DNA of 64,000 nt from Leptospiraceae bacterium (GTDB lineage: Bacteria; Spirochaetota; Leptospiria; Leptospirales; Leptospiraceae): the NCBI GenBank assembly GCA_016711485.1, contig JADJSX010000008.1, positions 62,001 to 126,000 on the forward strand, in the 5' to 3' direction. Numbering within the stretch: position 1 is the first letter of the stretch; the number at the start of each line of letters is the position of its first letter. The notes beneath the pieces were generated by a model. The model made no database searches, was not told where the DNA came from, and was given only the letters and a program-made list of their open reading frames with translations. Position numbers and translations under genes: made by a program. Of the stretch, positions 1 to 8,481 are shown in pieces.

Positions 1-1
1 G

Positions 2-211
2 CCTTTTAATACACTTGTAAAAATTACTTCTAAAAAAAATTCAAAGTCAGTCATTGTGCGAATCAACGATCGAGGTCCACATGTGAAAGGTAGAATTATT
101 GACTTATCTCGAATTGCCGCAGAAAAAATTGATTTGGTCAAACATGGATTAGCCCCTGTTTCTTTGACAGTCGTCGGAAAAGGTAAAAGCTCAGAAAATC
201 CTGCCCAATAA
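2..211 (+). CDS. RlpA-like septal ring lytic transglycosylase, C-terminal end (partial)
   Basis: The reading frame is open from the window edge and ends in TAA at 209-211, giving the last 69 residues. The stretch VRINDRGPHVKGRIIDLS followed by an A..I and G..PV pattern is the conserved second half of the RlpA double-psi beta-barrel, including the R.NDRGP and R.IDLS motifs. RlpA proteins are outer-membrane lipoproteins or periplasmic enzymes that cut peptidoglycan strands lacking stem peptides. The N-terminus and any lipobox lie outside the window, so localisation cannot be seen. The tail after the barrel is short, so no SPOR domain follows. An inverted repeat (TTACGC/GCGTAA, about 218-234) follows the stop and could be a weak terminator facing the convergent cyclase gene. 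Confidence 0.8.
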   Translation, partial: PFNTLVKITSKKNSKSVIVRINDRGPHVKGRIIDLSRIAAEKIDLVKHGLAPVSLTVVGKGKSSENPAQ

Positions 212-267
212 CACAGCTTACGCACAAAAGCGTAAACTGAAGAGACTGGGCAATCAGACATTTACTT

Positions 268-1779
268 TTAACTTTTCACTGTGTAGATTTTGATTAATTT
301 CTCTTTTCCTTTTAGTTGAAAATCACCAAGATTTGTAAATGAAAAATGTTCTTTCGCCAAATCATAAGTATTCTCTCCGAGAAGGATGCGGGTGTCAAAT
401 TGTTTATTTAACTGTTCTAATCTTGCGGCGACATTTACTTCATCCCCTATGACAGTGTATTCGATTCTATCTTCCGATCCTATGTTTCCAGCTACAACGA
501 CCCCAGTATTAATTCCAATCCTAGTTTTTAAAATACGATTTTTCCCGAAGGTGCGAGAAGCAGTAATTCTTTCTATTTCTTTTGCGGCTAATATTGCATT
601 GACTGCATGGTTAGGGTCATCTAGTGGAACATTGAACATAGCGAAAATGGAATCTCCGATAAATTTGTTCACAATTCCTTTGTTTTGTTGGATGATTCCA
701 ACTAAAACAGAGAAGTATTCGTTTAACATAGTGATGATTTCTTTAGGACTGAGTTCTTCGGAAATGGAAGTATAATCAGCAATATCCGTTACTAGGATTG
801 TACAGACCCGAACTTCTCCTTCTAGGTTGATTTTTTTATCGAGGATAACAGTTGCTATATCCTTCGTGACATATTTTCCAAATGTATCGCGGATGACTTC
901 TCTTTCTTTTAATCCTCTCACCATGTGGTTAAATTCTTTTGTGAGAAGTCCAATTTCATCGTCGGTGGTAATAGCAGCTTGTGTGGAAAAATTTCCCTCC
1001 GCAACCTTTTCAATTACTTTTAATAAAGAGTGAATTGGTTTTGTGAAAGAGCGGGTAATTAGAATTACCGCAATGATAGTTCCGATGAAAACTACAAATC
1101 TGTCAATTAAAACGGTTTCTAAGGGACTAAGGCTTGTGAACTGTTTGTATTTATCTTGAATCTCATGTGCCATTTTTAATTCTAAAATTACGAGCAAAGA
1201 AGGAAGAATCACAAGAAAAAAGAATGCAGAAAATAAGTGTAAACCAATCCTTTTTTTTCCAGAAGAATTTTGGGTGTTGAATTTTAAAAAAACTTCTTCC
1301 TTGAGATCGAGTTTAAAATCATTGATTAAAAAATAATTGATGAATGCAGGAAACAGCGCATAAATAAAATATAACGCTGGGAGTATGGAAAGGAAAAAAA
1401 ACTCAGGCGGAATTTGCTCCACCTTAAAGTCATCGGGGTTTTTGAAAATGGTGGGAAAAAAATAAAGTGGCAAAAGAATGAAAGCGCAATATATATTGCC
1501 AATAAAAAAAATCCATAGAGATGAATACCAACTTAGTCTATTAATTCTTTTTTTACTTTCTTCTGTATTTATTCCAGAAAGGAACGCATGATCAATCGGT
1601 TTATAAAAAAAATAAGATCCTATAAAATTCAAAATTACAAACAGAACAAAATGTAAGCTCCCCAGACCAAAAAAAATAGAGAGAGACTTATGATATACAA
1701 AGTAGATGCTGTTAAATGCAACGATAACTGGAAAGATTGAAAGCATTGAGATATAATATCTTTTTTTCATTGTATCCAT
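268..1779 (-). CDS. Membrane-bound class III adenylate/guanylate cyclase with HAMP domain
   Basis: This 503-residue protein should make cAMP (or cGMP) at the inner membrane. About six hydrophobic segments occupy residues 1-255. A HAMP linker follows (around 250-300, with ITRSFTKPIHSLL and DDEIGLLTKEFN). The class III catalytic domain runs from about 325 to the end. Visible catalytic features are the metal-binding aspartates in VTDIADYT and in NKFIGDSIFAMF, and the VIGDEVNVAARLEQL segment that carries transition-state and base-recognition residues. This layout is common in Leptospira, which encodes many such cyclases. The gene is convergent with the RlpA-like gene. A 20-codon ORF lies just upstream on the same strand. 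Substrate choice (ATP or GTP) is inferred from family, not proven. Confidence 0.88.
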   Translation of the reverse strand: MDTMKKRYYISMLSIFPVIVAFNSIYFVYHKSLSIFFGLGSLHFVLFVILNFIGSYFFYKPIDHAFLSGINTEESKKRINRLSWYSSLWIFFIGNIYCAFILLPLYFFPTIFKNPDDFKVEQIPPEFFFLSILPALYFIYALFPAFINYFLINDFKLDLKEEVFLKFNTQNSSGKKRIGLHLFSAFFFLVILPSLLVILELKMAHEIQDKYKQFTSLSPLETVLIDRFVVFIGTIIAVILITRSFTKPIHSLLKVIEKVAEGNFSTQAAITTDDEIGLLTKEFNHMVRGLKEREVIRDTFGKYVTKDIATVILDKKINLEGEVRVCTILVTDIADYTSISEELSPKEIITMLNEYFSVLVGIIQQNKGIVNKFIGDSIFAMFNVPLDDPNHAVNAILAAKEIERITASRTFGKNRILKTRIGINTGVVVAGNIGSEDRIEYTVIGDEVNVAARLEQLNKQFDTRILLGENTYDLAKEHFSFTNLGDFQLKGKEKLIKIYTVKS

Positions 1780-1830
1780 ATTTGTTTTTTCCTTATTATT
1801 GTGAACGCAAATTCTTTTTAATAACTCACT

Positions 1831-1893
1831 TTACGCTAACGCTATTAATTCATTAGATTCTTCTAATATTGAGAATTTCACTTTAAATTCCAT
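1831..1893 (-). other. Short ORF A (20 codons), one of three related sORFs
   Basis: The ORF starts at ATG 1893 and ends at TAA 1831. Its peptide begins MEFKVKFSILEESNELI. The same start pattern recurs in two other short ORFs at 16399-16521 and 16806-16904. It sits 51 bp upstream of the cyclase gene on the same strand. It may be a leader peptide or the 5' remnant of a duplicated gene. The similarity to the other two is visible in DNA as well as protein. Confidence 0.35.
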
Positions 1894-2234
1894 AATTTCC
1901 GACTTTTGAATACTATTCTAAATCCTAAACTAAGTTCAATCAAACTGAATCTTGTTTTAGGTTTACTCGCTTTATTTTTGGACAATGCGGAATGGCTAAT
2001 AGTTCTAAACCCACAGAGCCCACAAATGTAATACCATTTTACAAACACTGTATCCATGCAAGACGGAACTAACGATAGTGTAAATAGAAAAGTAATAATT
2101 ACTTTTTTTAATTCGATTAATTTGAATATCAAAGTATACTCCGAAAACTTTGATAACTTCCGAAATAGTAATTAAATAAAGGGTAAAATAGTAAATGTAA
2201 TTTTCTACTTGAAAGAATTGGTGGGAAATTCAAT
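1894..2234. other. Intergenic region without a convincing gene
   Basis: About 340 bp separate the short ORF from the lipoprotein gene. A minus-strand open frame of 84 codons (1878-2132) covers part of it, but its composition (W, C and K rich, no domain) and its overlap with short ORF A make it unconvincing. No terminator hairpin stands out. The promoter of the lipoprotein gene should lie near its right end. Confidence 0.4.
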
Positions 2235-2828
2235 TTGAGATATATGCAAAACCTATTTTTTGGTGTGATTCTTGTATTTTTATTTACGCAGTGTAGTTCC
2301 GTTCAGTTTGTAAAACAATCTCCCAACCTCGTTAATGAAGTTGCGACAACAAAACGAATCTTAATTTTACCAGCAAAAGAAAATCAAATTTCGAAAGAAG
2401 AAAATGCAATGTTGCATGATATTTTGCGACAAGAGATTTCGCATCATTCGCTTTTTATCGTGTATAAGTCTCCGGTTAAGTTTAAGAATGTTTGTTCGAA
2501 AGAATTTCCAAAAATAGAAGGAATTTTAACTGCTGAGTTGAAAGAAATTCCTAAAGGCGGAAAGTCAGAGTTTGCGCTAAGAGGGATTTTACAAAAATGC
2601 TCTACGGGTGCAGTGATTTGGGAAACAAAAGTTTTAGATACTTTTAAACTTGAGGCTAGAGAAAATATTTCACTCATAAGAACTTATACTGGAAAATATG
2701 GACAATCTGTAGAAAATAAAGTGAATGCATATTTCCAACTTACAAAAGAATTAATATCAGAATTAAAAGGTCCTGAAAAATTAAGTGAAGAAGAGGAATT
2801 AGAAAAAATAGAAGTCGAATCAGAATAG
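2235..2828 (+). CDS. Lipoprotein resembling the MXAN_6521/LA_1396 family
   Basis: The 197-residue product starts with a signal peptide ending in a lipobox (VFLFTQC, Cys at about 20), so it should be lipid-anchored. The segment TTKRILILPA followed by a helix-rich region and the later FALRGILQKC...AVIWETKV stretch resemble a family of spirochaete and myxobacterial lipoproteins annotated from Leptospira LA_1396. This match is from memory of the pattern and is moderate. Function is unknown. The C-terminal tail is acidic (EEEELEKIEVESE). The start codon is uncertain: the ORF begins TTG at 2235, and ATG at 2244 (MQNLFF) is an alternative. The gene stands alone, with wide gaps on both sides. Confidence 0.6.
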   Translation: MRYMQNLFFGVILVFLFTQCSSVQFVKQSPNLVNEVATTKRILILPAKENQISKEENAMLHDILRQEISHHSLFIVYKSPVKFKNVCSKEFPKIEGILTAELKEIPKGGKSEFALRGILQKCSTGAVIWETKVLDTFKLEARENISLIRTYTGKYGQSVENKVNAYFQLTKELISELKGPEKLSEEEELEKIEVESE

Positions 2829-3140
2829 TAATTCACACGTTCGCAAGCTCAGTGACCTAATTGATTCGGCATTGGAACAAAACTGCGGTCGGCTGTCATG
2901 GTTAGTGTTGGGATAGGTTTAGAAGACTCGACTTAAAGGAATGAAATTAGCCCAATCGCCTCATATTAGATTTCAAAAAATTGAATAAATTCAATTTCAG
3001 TTTCCAAGGGATATGGTTTCCTTAAAAATTTAGGTCTTTACTGAGCTTAAAATTACCGAAAATAAAAAAGATACTTGAGAAAAATGCAAACTTACATAAG
3101 ACTGTAAGACTATTTTTCCTATCCAGTCGCAAGGTGAACT
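2829..3140. promoter_or_regulatory. Intergenic region upstream of the fapA-like operon
   Basis: No gene is visible in these 312 bp. Close to the right end there is a perfect inverted repeat, CTTACA (3091-3096) and TGTAAG (3103-3108), just downstream of a TTGAGA (about 3075) that could act as a -35 box. A good ribosome-binding site (AAGGTGA, about 3130) precedes ATG 3141. The operon promoter probably lies here. Operator function of the inverted repeat is inference. Confidence 0.35.
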
Positions 3141-5126
3141 ATGAGTAAATTAAAATCTGTCCTGTTTGAAGAGGAGTCTGCACTCGAAAAGCTTGAAAAA
3201 GAGCAAGTTGAAGTCATCGGCGACACAATTGATGAAAGTTTACGATTAGCAGCCAGACATTTTGGAAAGGAAATTTATCAACTTGACTATGAAGTATTGG
3301 AGAGAGGAAAGAAGAGTCTATTTTTTTCTCAACCATTTCGCATTCGAGTGTTCATTGCTAACCACGAAGATAATATCCATGAGTTAGAAGGATTAGATAA
3401 AAAGTTAACAGGTGGCAGTGGAAAACTCCTTTCCAAAGAGCTTAAAAATTTAATTGTTCCAAAAGATGTAGATGGGTGGGTGAGTATCAAATACTATCGC
3501 CACGGTCTCTATATGATGGAAATGCCTCCGATAGGAAACGGAAAACCTGCCAATTCACAAGATGTTTTAAAAAGATTAGCGATGCGAGGAATAGCACTTC
3601 CTTCGGAAGCAGCTGTCCAAAAATTTTTGGCAACCAAGTCCACTGAGTATGTGCGAATGGGAGAAGCCAAGTTAAAACCATTTGCGGAGGCGGGTGCAAA
3701 AGTAGAAGTTTCAGATGATAACATGAAGGCATTTATTACTCTTCTTCCTCCAAAGCCGGGGGGACGTGATTTAGAAGTTCAGGATGTAATTTATGAATTA
3801 AAAAAAGAAGATATTGTGTATGGAATAAAAGAAGATGTGATTCGCGAAGCATTGTTAGCTGAAAAATACAACGAACCATTCGTTGCAGCGGCAGGTGATC
3901 CACCTCTACATGGAAAAAATGCACAGATTGTTTACCATGTTCGTACAGAGAAAAAAGTTGTCCTTAAAGAAGATGCAAATGGAAAAGTTGATTATAAAGA
4001 TTTGGATTTAATCGAGAACGTTGTAGTTGGGCAATTATTAGCCGAAAAAACTCCTCCTGAAAAAGGGAAATATGGGCGGGATTTATTCAATCAAATGTTG
4101 GAAGCGAAAGATGGTCAGGATGTGCCTCTCAACCAAGGAAAGGGAACTATACTTTCAGAAGACAAAATGAAATTAACAGCTGAGGTAAATGGACAAGTAA
4201 TTTTTGCGGAGGATCGACTTTCCGTTGAAACGGTTTATAGAATCAGTGGGGATGTAAGTATGAGAACGGGGAATGTGACTTTCCTTGGTTCCATTGTCAT
4301 TACTGGAAATATTGAAGATAATTTTCAGGTTAAAGCTTCCGGAAACATTGAAATCTACGGAACCGTCCAAAAAGCGCAAGTGGAAGCAGACGGAGATATT
4401 ATCATTCGACAAGGTGTTACAGGAAGAGGGGAAGCGCGAATTGAATCCACAGGTGGTAACGTTGTATCAAAATTTTTACAGGACGCAATTGTAATCACAG
4501 ACAAAGACGTAATTGTCCAAGAAGCCATTATGAATTGTGACGTGAGCGCAGGCGGAAAAGTGGTTTGTAACGGGAAAAAGGCAAATATTCTGGGTGGACG
4601 AATCAAGGCTGGATTATTGATCTCTGCTAAAAATATTGGATCGCCTGCAAATCCTACTACAGAGTTGATCGTTGGGGTCAATCCTAAGTATCTCAAACAA
4701 GTAGAAGACTACACTTTCAAGAAAAAAGAGGCAATGGATAAACTAGAAATCTTATACAAAAGCCATAAAACTTTATTAGCAAGACAGGAGTCGGATCCTG
4801 CTTCCTTTACAGAGGAAAATGTAATCTACCTTGGTAAGTTAGAAGTAGGTGTTAAAAAGTTGGAAAAAAGAATCGCAGAATATGATAAGGAAATTCAACT
4901 TGTAAATTCATATATGGAACAAGTTGGGGATCAAGGAAAAGTGTATTTCGAAAAGAAAATGTACGGTGGAGTATCTGTTCGAATTAAGAATGCAGAGCCA
5001 TACAAAATCAAAAATGAACTACAAGCCAAAACTTTGTTTCTTTCCGAAGGCAAAATACAGATGAAAGCCTATGCTGATCCGGATAATGAGAAAGGGGAAA
5101 CCCGTCGAAGTGGACGACGAAAATAA
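3141..5126 (+). CDS. FapA/DUF342 family protein (flagellar assembly protein A type)
   Basis: This 661-residue cytoplasmic protein matches the DUF342/FapA family. An N-terminal alpha/beta region (about 25-120) is followed by an all-beta right-handed solenoid with repeated short strands (about 290-500; for example GDVSMRTGNVTFLGSIVITGN, read in parts, and AEGDIIIR-like turns). A long coiled coil follows (about 515-600), then a short beta tail and a basic end (RRSGRRK). FapA-like proteins in other bacteria affect flagellar or polar assembly. The role in spirochaetes is not established. It starts at ATG with SD AAGGTGA and is the first gene of a run ending at 10.7 kb. The next gene begins 18 bp downstream. 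Confidence 0.85.
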   Translation: MSKLKSVLFEEESALEKLEKEQVEVIGDTIDESLRLAARHFGKEIYQLDYEVLERGKKSLFFSQPFRIRVFIANHEDNIHELEGLDKKLTGGSGKLLSKELKNLIVPKDVDGWVSIKYYRHGLYMMEMPPIGNGKPANSQDVLKRLAMRGIALPSEAAVQKFLATKSTEYVRMGEAKLKPFAEAGAKVEVSDDNMKAFITLLPPKPGGRDLEVQDVIYELKKEDIVYGIKEDVIREALLAEKYNEPFVAAAGDPPLHGKNAQIVYHVRTEKKVVLKEDANGKVDYKDLDLIENVVVGQLLAEKTPPEKGKYGRDLFNQMLEAKDGQDVPLNQGKGTILSEDKMKLTAEVNGQVIFAEDRLSVETVYRISGDVSMRTGNVTFLGSIVITGNIEDNFQVKASGNIEIYGTVQKAQVEADGDIIIRQGVTGRGEARIESTGGNVVSKFLQDAIVITDKDVIVQEAIMNCDVSAGGKVVCNGKKANILGGRIKAGLLISAKNIGSPANPTTELIVGVNPKYLKQVEDYTFKKKEAMDKLEILYKSHKTLLARQESDPASFTEENVIYLGKLEVGVKKLEKRIAEYDKEIQLVNSYMEQVGDQGKVYFEKKMYGGVSVRIKNAEPYKIKNELQAKTLFLSEGKIQMKAYADPDNEKGETRRSGRRK

Positions 5127-5144
5127 AATGATTGGAGAATCTAT

Positions 5145-6014
5145 TTGGAACTATTAGCTCTTGTACTTATCAATATTGTTTTCGGTGTAATTCTATACTA
5201 TGCAGTTTCTATTAAAGTCACAAATAGTGTACGTGACTATCAGATTGTAAAACTCAAGAAGGAAATCCAGGCCCATACTCTTTCTTTTTTTAAAGAGTCG
5301 GAAAGTTATTTAGCTCTAATGGATTCTCGTATTGCCGTTCTGAAAAACCTCCTACAGAAGGCCGACGCAATGGGGATTGATTTCCAGTCTATTCAGGAAC
5401 AAGAAAAACCAACTCCTAAATCATATACTTCAGAAGTGGAAGAAAAAATAAATTCAAAACCAAACAATTATAAATATGAAATGTCTCAGGAAGAATACCC
5501 ACGTAAGGAATCTAAACCTAAACAAATCCCAAAACCAAACGTAACTCCAAAGATTCAACAAGAAGAGGATGGATTTTTAAATGGAATTATTACGGGACTT
5601 GGAAAGGGTTTGAAATCCATGTTCGGTGTTCCTGATATTACTTTTTCTAATCCAGAAAGAGAACCGATTTCAAAAACTGGAAAAAATTCGGTAATTGATG
5701 TTTCGATTGGTGGAAATCCTTTAGATTCAAATGAAGTTATAAATGATAATCTTAAAAGTAATGATTCCTTTCAAGTTGCCTTAAATCAAGTTAATAAAGC
5801 TTATCCGCAAAATTCTAAACCAGAAGATAAAATATCTATATCTATTGCTACCGCATTAGAAGAATTATCCGCAGATGCCTCAAAAGTAGAAAAGGTTGTT
5901 TTTCTGCTAAAAAAAGGTTATTCGCATAGTGACATCTCAGATGAGATGGGTCTTGCAATTCCAGAAATTTCCCTAATTGAAACTATCAAAATTGAGAGAT
6001 CTAGAAGGATATAA
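5145..6014 (+). CDS. Membrane-anchored coiled-coil protein, DUF6115-like C-terminus
   Basis: The 289-residue product begins at TTG 5145 behind the SD GGAGAA. The nearby ATG at 5128 is out of frame and stops quickly, which supports the TTG. One N-terminal transmembrane helix (ALVLINIVFGVILYYAVS) is followed by a short helical region, a long low-complexity linker (about 85-215), and a small C-terminal helix-turn-helix-like module (VVFLLKKGYSHSDISDEMGL, then AIPEISLI). That end resembles the DUF6115 module found at the C-terminus of flagellar or membrane-linked proteins. It is sandwiched between fapA-like and remA-like genes, which suggests a shared motility or envelope role (inference). It ends where the next ATG begins. 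Confidence 0.6.
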   Translation: MELLALVLINIVFGVILYYAVSIKVTNSVRDYQIVKLKKEIQAHTLSFFKESESYLALMDSRIAVLKNLLQKADAMGIDFQSIQEQEKPTPKSYTSEVEEKINSKPNNYKYEMSQEEYPRKESKPKQIPKPNVTPKIQQEEDGFLNGIITGLGKGLKSMFGVPDITFSNPEREPISKTGKNSVIDVSIGGNPLDSNEVINDNLKSNDSFQVALNQVNKAYPQNSKPEDKISISIATALEELSADASKVEKVVFLLKKGYSHSDISDEMGLAIPEISLIETIKIERSRRI

Positions 6015-6308
6015 ATGTCTAGTTTTAAGATTTTGAATATAGGATTTTCGAATGTCCTAATGACTTCGAGGGTAGTCAGTATTATCCAAGCAGATTCAGC
6101 TTCCGCTCGAAGATTAAGAACCGAGGCAAAAAATAGCGGGAATTTAGTCGATGCCACAAATGGAAGAAAAACTAGATCAGTCATTTTAACGGATACAAAT
6201 CATTTAATCCTTTCTAGTTTAAAAGTCGAATCACTAGCCCGCAGAATTGAAGCTGATGATAATAATCTCCCAGCATTAGAGGAGGAATCTCTTGAAAGTG
6301 AGTCCTAG
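6015..6308 (+). CDS. RemA-like (DUF370) regulatory protein
   Basis: The 97-residue protein matches the RemA/DUF370 family: the N-terminal ILNIGFSNVLMTSRVVSII and the later SARRLRTEAKNSGNLVDAT and RSVILTDTNHLILSSL segments are characteristic. In Bacillus RemA is a DNA-binding protein that activates matrix genes. In many bacteria the gene sits next to gmk, exactly as here. Its ATG immediately follows the stop of the previous gene, and its end overlaps the gmk start by 17 bp, so the genes are probably translated together. Whether it binds DNA in this organism is not shown. Confidence 0.85.
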   Translation: MSSFKILNIGFSNVLMTSRVVSIIQADSASARRLRTEAKNSGNLVDATNGRKTRSVILTDTNHLILSSLKVESLARRIEADDNNLPALEEESLESES

Positions 6309-6894
6309 AGGTATTCTATATATTATTTCTTCTGTAGCAGGAGGAGGAAAATCCACATTAATTTCTCTTTTATTAAAAAAATATCCTGATATTCATTTTT
6401 CTATATCAGTGACTTCAAGACCAGTTCGTCCGGGTGATGAACCTGGGGTAAATTACCATTTTGTGTCACGAGAGGAGTTTCAGAAGTTAATTGGACAAAA
6501 TTTCTTTTTAGAGTGGGCTTTGGTTCATGATAATTATTATGGAACTTCTAAACGTTACATAGAAAAAGAAATTCGGAAAGGACATAAAGTGATTTTGGAT
6601 ATTGATGTTCAAGGATTCAGAATCATTAAATCTAAAATTTCAAATATGAAATCAATTTTTATTTTGCCCCCAAGTGAAGAAATTTGGATTGAAAGACTTA
6701 AAAAAAGAGGAAGTGATAGTCCGGAAAGTATCGAAAAAAGAATTCGTAACGGTAAAAAAGAACTAACTCTTGTAAATGAATACGATTTTCAAATAGTAAA
6801 CGATAAACTTGATGACTCATTATTAGCTTTAGAAAAAATTCTTTTTGGAGATAACATACCTTTGCCTCAAGATAATCCAAATCAGAATGAATAA
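6292..6894 (+). CDS. gmk: Guanylate kinase
   Basis: Guanylate kinase phosphorylates GMP to GDP with ATP, an essential step of nucleotide metabolism. The 200-residue length is normal. Visible motifs are the P-loop (SSVAGGGKSTLI), the GMP-binding TSRPVRPGDEPGVNYHF and the central ILDIDVQGFRIIK. The start is TTG 6292, placed behind GAGGAGGAATC-type purine-rich sequence inside the end of the remA-like gene. The 17-bp overlap implies translational coupling. The 3' end overlaps the rsmD start. The P-loop has VAGGGKST where many homologues have SGAGKST, which keeps the GxGKST-type core. Confidence 0.93.
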   Translation: MKVSPRGILYIISSVAGGGKSTLISLLLKKYPDIHFSISVTSRPVRPGDEPGVNYHFVSREEFQKLIGQNFFLEWALVHDNYYGTSKRYIEKEIRKGHKVILDIDVQGFRIIKSKISNMKSIFILPPSEEIWIERLKKRGSDSPESIEKRIRNGKKELTLVNEYDFQIVNDKLDDSLLALEKILFGDNIPLPQDNPNQNE

Positions 6895-7459
6895 TACTCT
6901 TTCAGTTCAATCAGGTATTTACAAAGGAAGGAAAATTCCAGTTCCTCCGACCATAAAAGGAAATAGTAATTTTACTTCCGCACTTTTAAAAAAATCAATT
7001 TTTTCGATTTTGGATTCACTCAATTTGCAAGGTCAAATCTCAGTTGAAGACTCTATTTTTGTAGATTTATTTGCCGGGTCAGGTCAAGTGGGGCTAGAGG
7101 CTGTTAGCCGTGGTTTTAAAAATACGGTATTTTTTGAGTTAGATAAAAACCGTTTCAGAGGACTAAAAGATTTTTTGCCTTCTATACGGAAGGATTTTAT
7201 TTTACTTCACAGAGATTGTTTTCGTTATTATGATTCTTTCGAAATTTCGGAAGCAAAAGCTATCGTGTTTTATATAGATCCTCCCTATTCCTTTTGGGAA
7301 AAAAATACCGAAAAAATATATAAACTTATCTTAGGCATTTGTGAAAGTTTCAAAACTACCAAGATTGTCATTTTAGTTCAGTCACCTAAAAATCCAAATT
7401 GGGAAAATTTTGTACCAAGACAAGCAGGTAATAGTGTTTTATTAATTTATTCATCTTAG
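6887..7459 (+). CDS. rsmD: 16S rRNA (guanine966-N2)-methyltransferase RsmD
   Basis: RsmD methylates G966 of 16S rRNA using S-adenosylmethionine. The N-terminal SGIYKGRKIPVPP is the family signature. The SAM-binding motif VDLFAGSGQVGLEAVSRG and the catalytic DPPY (within FYIDPPYSFW) are present. I choose ATG 6887, which overlaps the gmk stop by 8 bp. A longer frame from 6845 would add 14 residues inside gmk without homology. The product is about 190 residues, normal for the family. It belongs to the same operon as gmk. Confidence 0.88.
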   Translation: MNNTLSVQSGIYKGRKIPVPPTIKGNSNFTSALLKKSIFSILDSLNLQGQISVEDSIFVDLFAGSGQVGLEAVSRGFKNTVFFELDKNRFRGLKDFLPSIRKDFILLHRDCFRYYDSFEISEAKAIVFYIDPPYSFWEKNTEKIYKLILGICESFKTTKIVILVQSPKNPNWENFVPRQAGNSVLLIYSS

Positions 7460-7467
7460 GATTTTTT

Positions 7468-8481
7468 GTGTTTCGTTTCCTTTATCTTTTCGTTTTTTTA
7501 ATTCTAGGATGTTTTTTATGTAAAGGCAATACTGCAAATTCTATATCTTTTTATTTCTGGAAAACTCATTTTTTGCTCAGTGATTATGAAAAAGAAACGT
7601 TAGACAAATTTCATTCACAAAAAATCTACCTTCGATTTTTTGACTTAGATCTAGTGGATAATCAAGTTATGCCGATAGGTCAGGTAAAAATAACAAGTAA
7701 AACAGTTGGGTTAGAGATAATTCCTGTTGTATACATCACAAATAGAAGTTTAATCGGAATTTCAGAAGATTCGACAAAAAACTTAGCAAAAAAGGTTTTC
7801 CACAAAATAGAAGTTATAGCGGCTAATAGTAACATAGTCTATAATCATGTTCAATTTGATTGCGATTGGAATGATTCATCTCAAAAGAGTTATTTTTTAT
7901 TTCTGAATGAATTTCGAAAAATTTCTAAGTATAAGATTTCTTCTACCATTCGTTTGCATCAAATTAAATACCGAGAAAAAACAGGAGTTCCGCCGGTTGA
8001 GGAAGGTTTTTTAATGTTTTATAATATGGGAAAACTATCCGTAAATTCAGATCGAAATTCTATTTTTAATGCGAAAGATTCGATTCGGTATATGGCACGT
8101 ATTCGAGAGTATCCACTTCCACTTTCTTATATTTTGCCAATTTTCAGTTGGATGATTCATTCTAGAGATGGTCAAATTATAGACTTAATTGCAAAAACCG
8201 AATTCTCAGATTTTTTTTATGACACGAATGTAGAAAAAACCACCAATGAAAATGTTTATATTATAAAGGAATCCTTTTTAAAACACGGAAAGTTTTTTAA
8301 GACTGGAGATTTAATTAAGCTAGAAAGGATGAACCAAAAAAAATTACTGGAAGCAGCTACACTTTTAAAAGATTTTGGAAAAGAAGGAAATCCAGAAATT
8401 ATTTTTTTCGATTTAGATGAATTTAACATAAAAGGAATCACTTATGAAACTCTCTACAAAACTATTTCTATACTCTATTAG
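7468..8481 (+). CDS. Exported protein of unknown function, paired with the next gene
   Basis: The 337-residue product starts at GTG 7468, has a hydrophobic leader (FLYLFVFLILGCFLC) with possible lipobox cysteines, and then a region with FYFWKTHFLLSDYE and KIYLRFFDLDL. I recall unnamed proteins with this FY.WKT and LYvRFFD pattern in Bacteroidetes and spirochaetes, but no function. The middle resembles a TIM-barrel-like enzyme (IPVVYITNRSL, then HVQFDCDWNDSS, where the DCDW could be catalytic). This is inference. The next gene starts 38 bp before this one ends, so the two are likely translated as a pair. Confidence 0.55.
   Translation: MFRFLYLFVFLILGCFLCKGNTANSISFYFWKTHFLLSDYEKETLDKFHSQKIYLRFFDLDLVDNQVMPIGQVKITSKTVGLEIIPVVYITNRSLIGISEDSTKNLAKKVFHKIEVIAANSNIVYNHVQFDCDWNDSSQKSYFLFLNEFRKISKYKISSTIRLHQIKYREKTGVPPVEEGFLMFYNMGKLSVNSDRNSIFNAKDSIRYMARIREYPLPLSYILPIFSWMIHSRDGQIIDLIAKTEFSDFFYDTNVEKTTNENVYIIKESFLKHGKFFKTGDLIKLERMNQKKLLEAATLLKDFGKEGNPEIIFFDLDEFNIKGITYETLYKTISILY

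Noticed and set aside
1878..2132. 84-codon minus-strand ORF
   Set aside because: Unusual composition, no recognisable domain and overlap with the repeated short ORF A; similarity beyond the short ORF was not seen.
4355..4696. Antisense ORFs over the fapA-like gene
   Set aside because: They lie inside a well-supported coding gene and show no motif.
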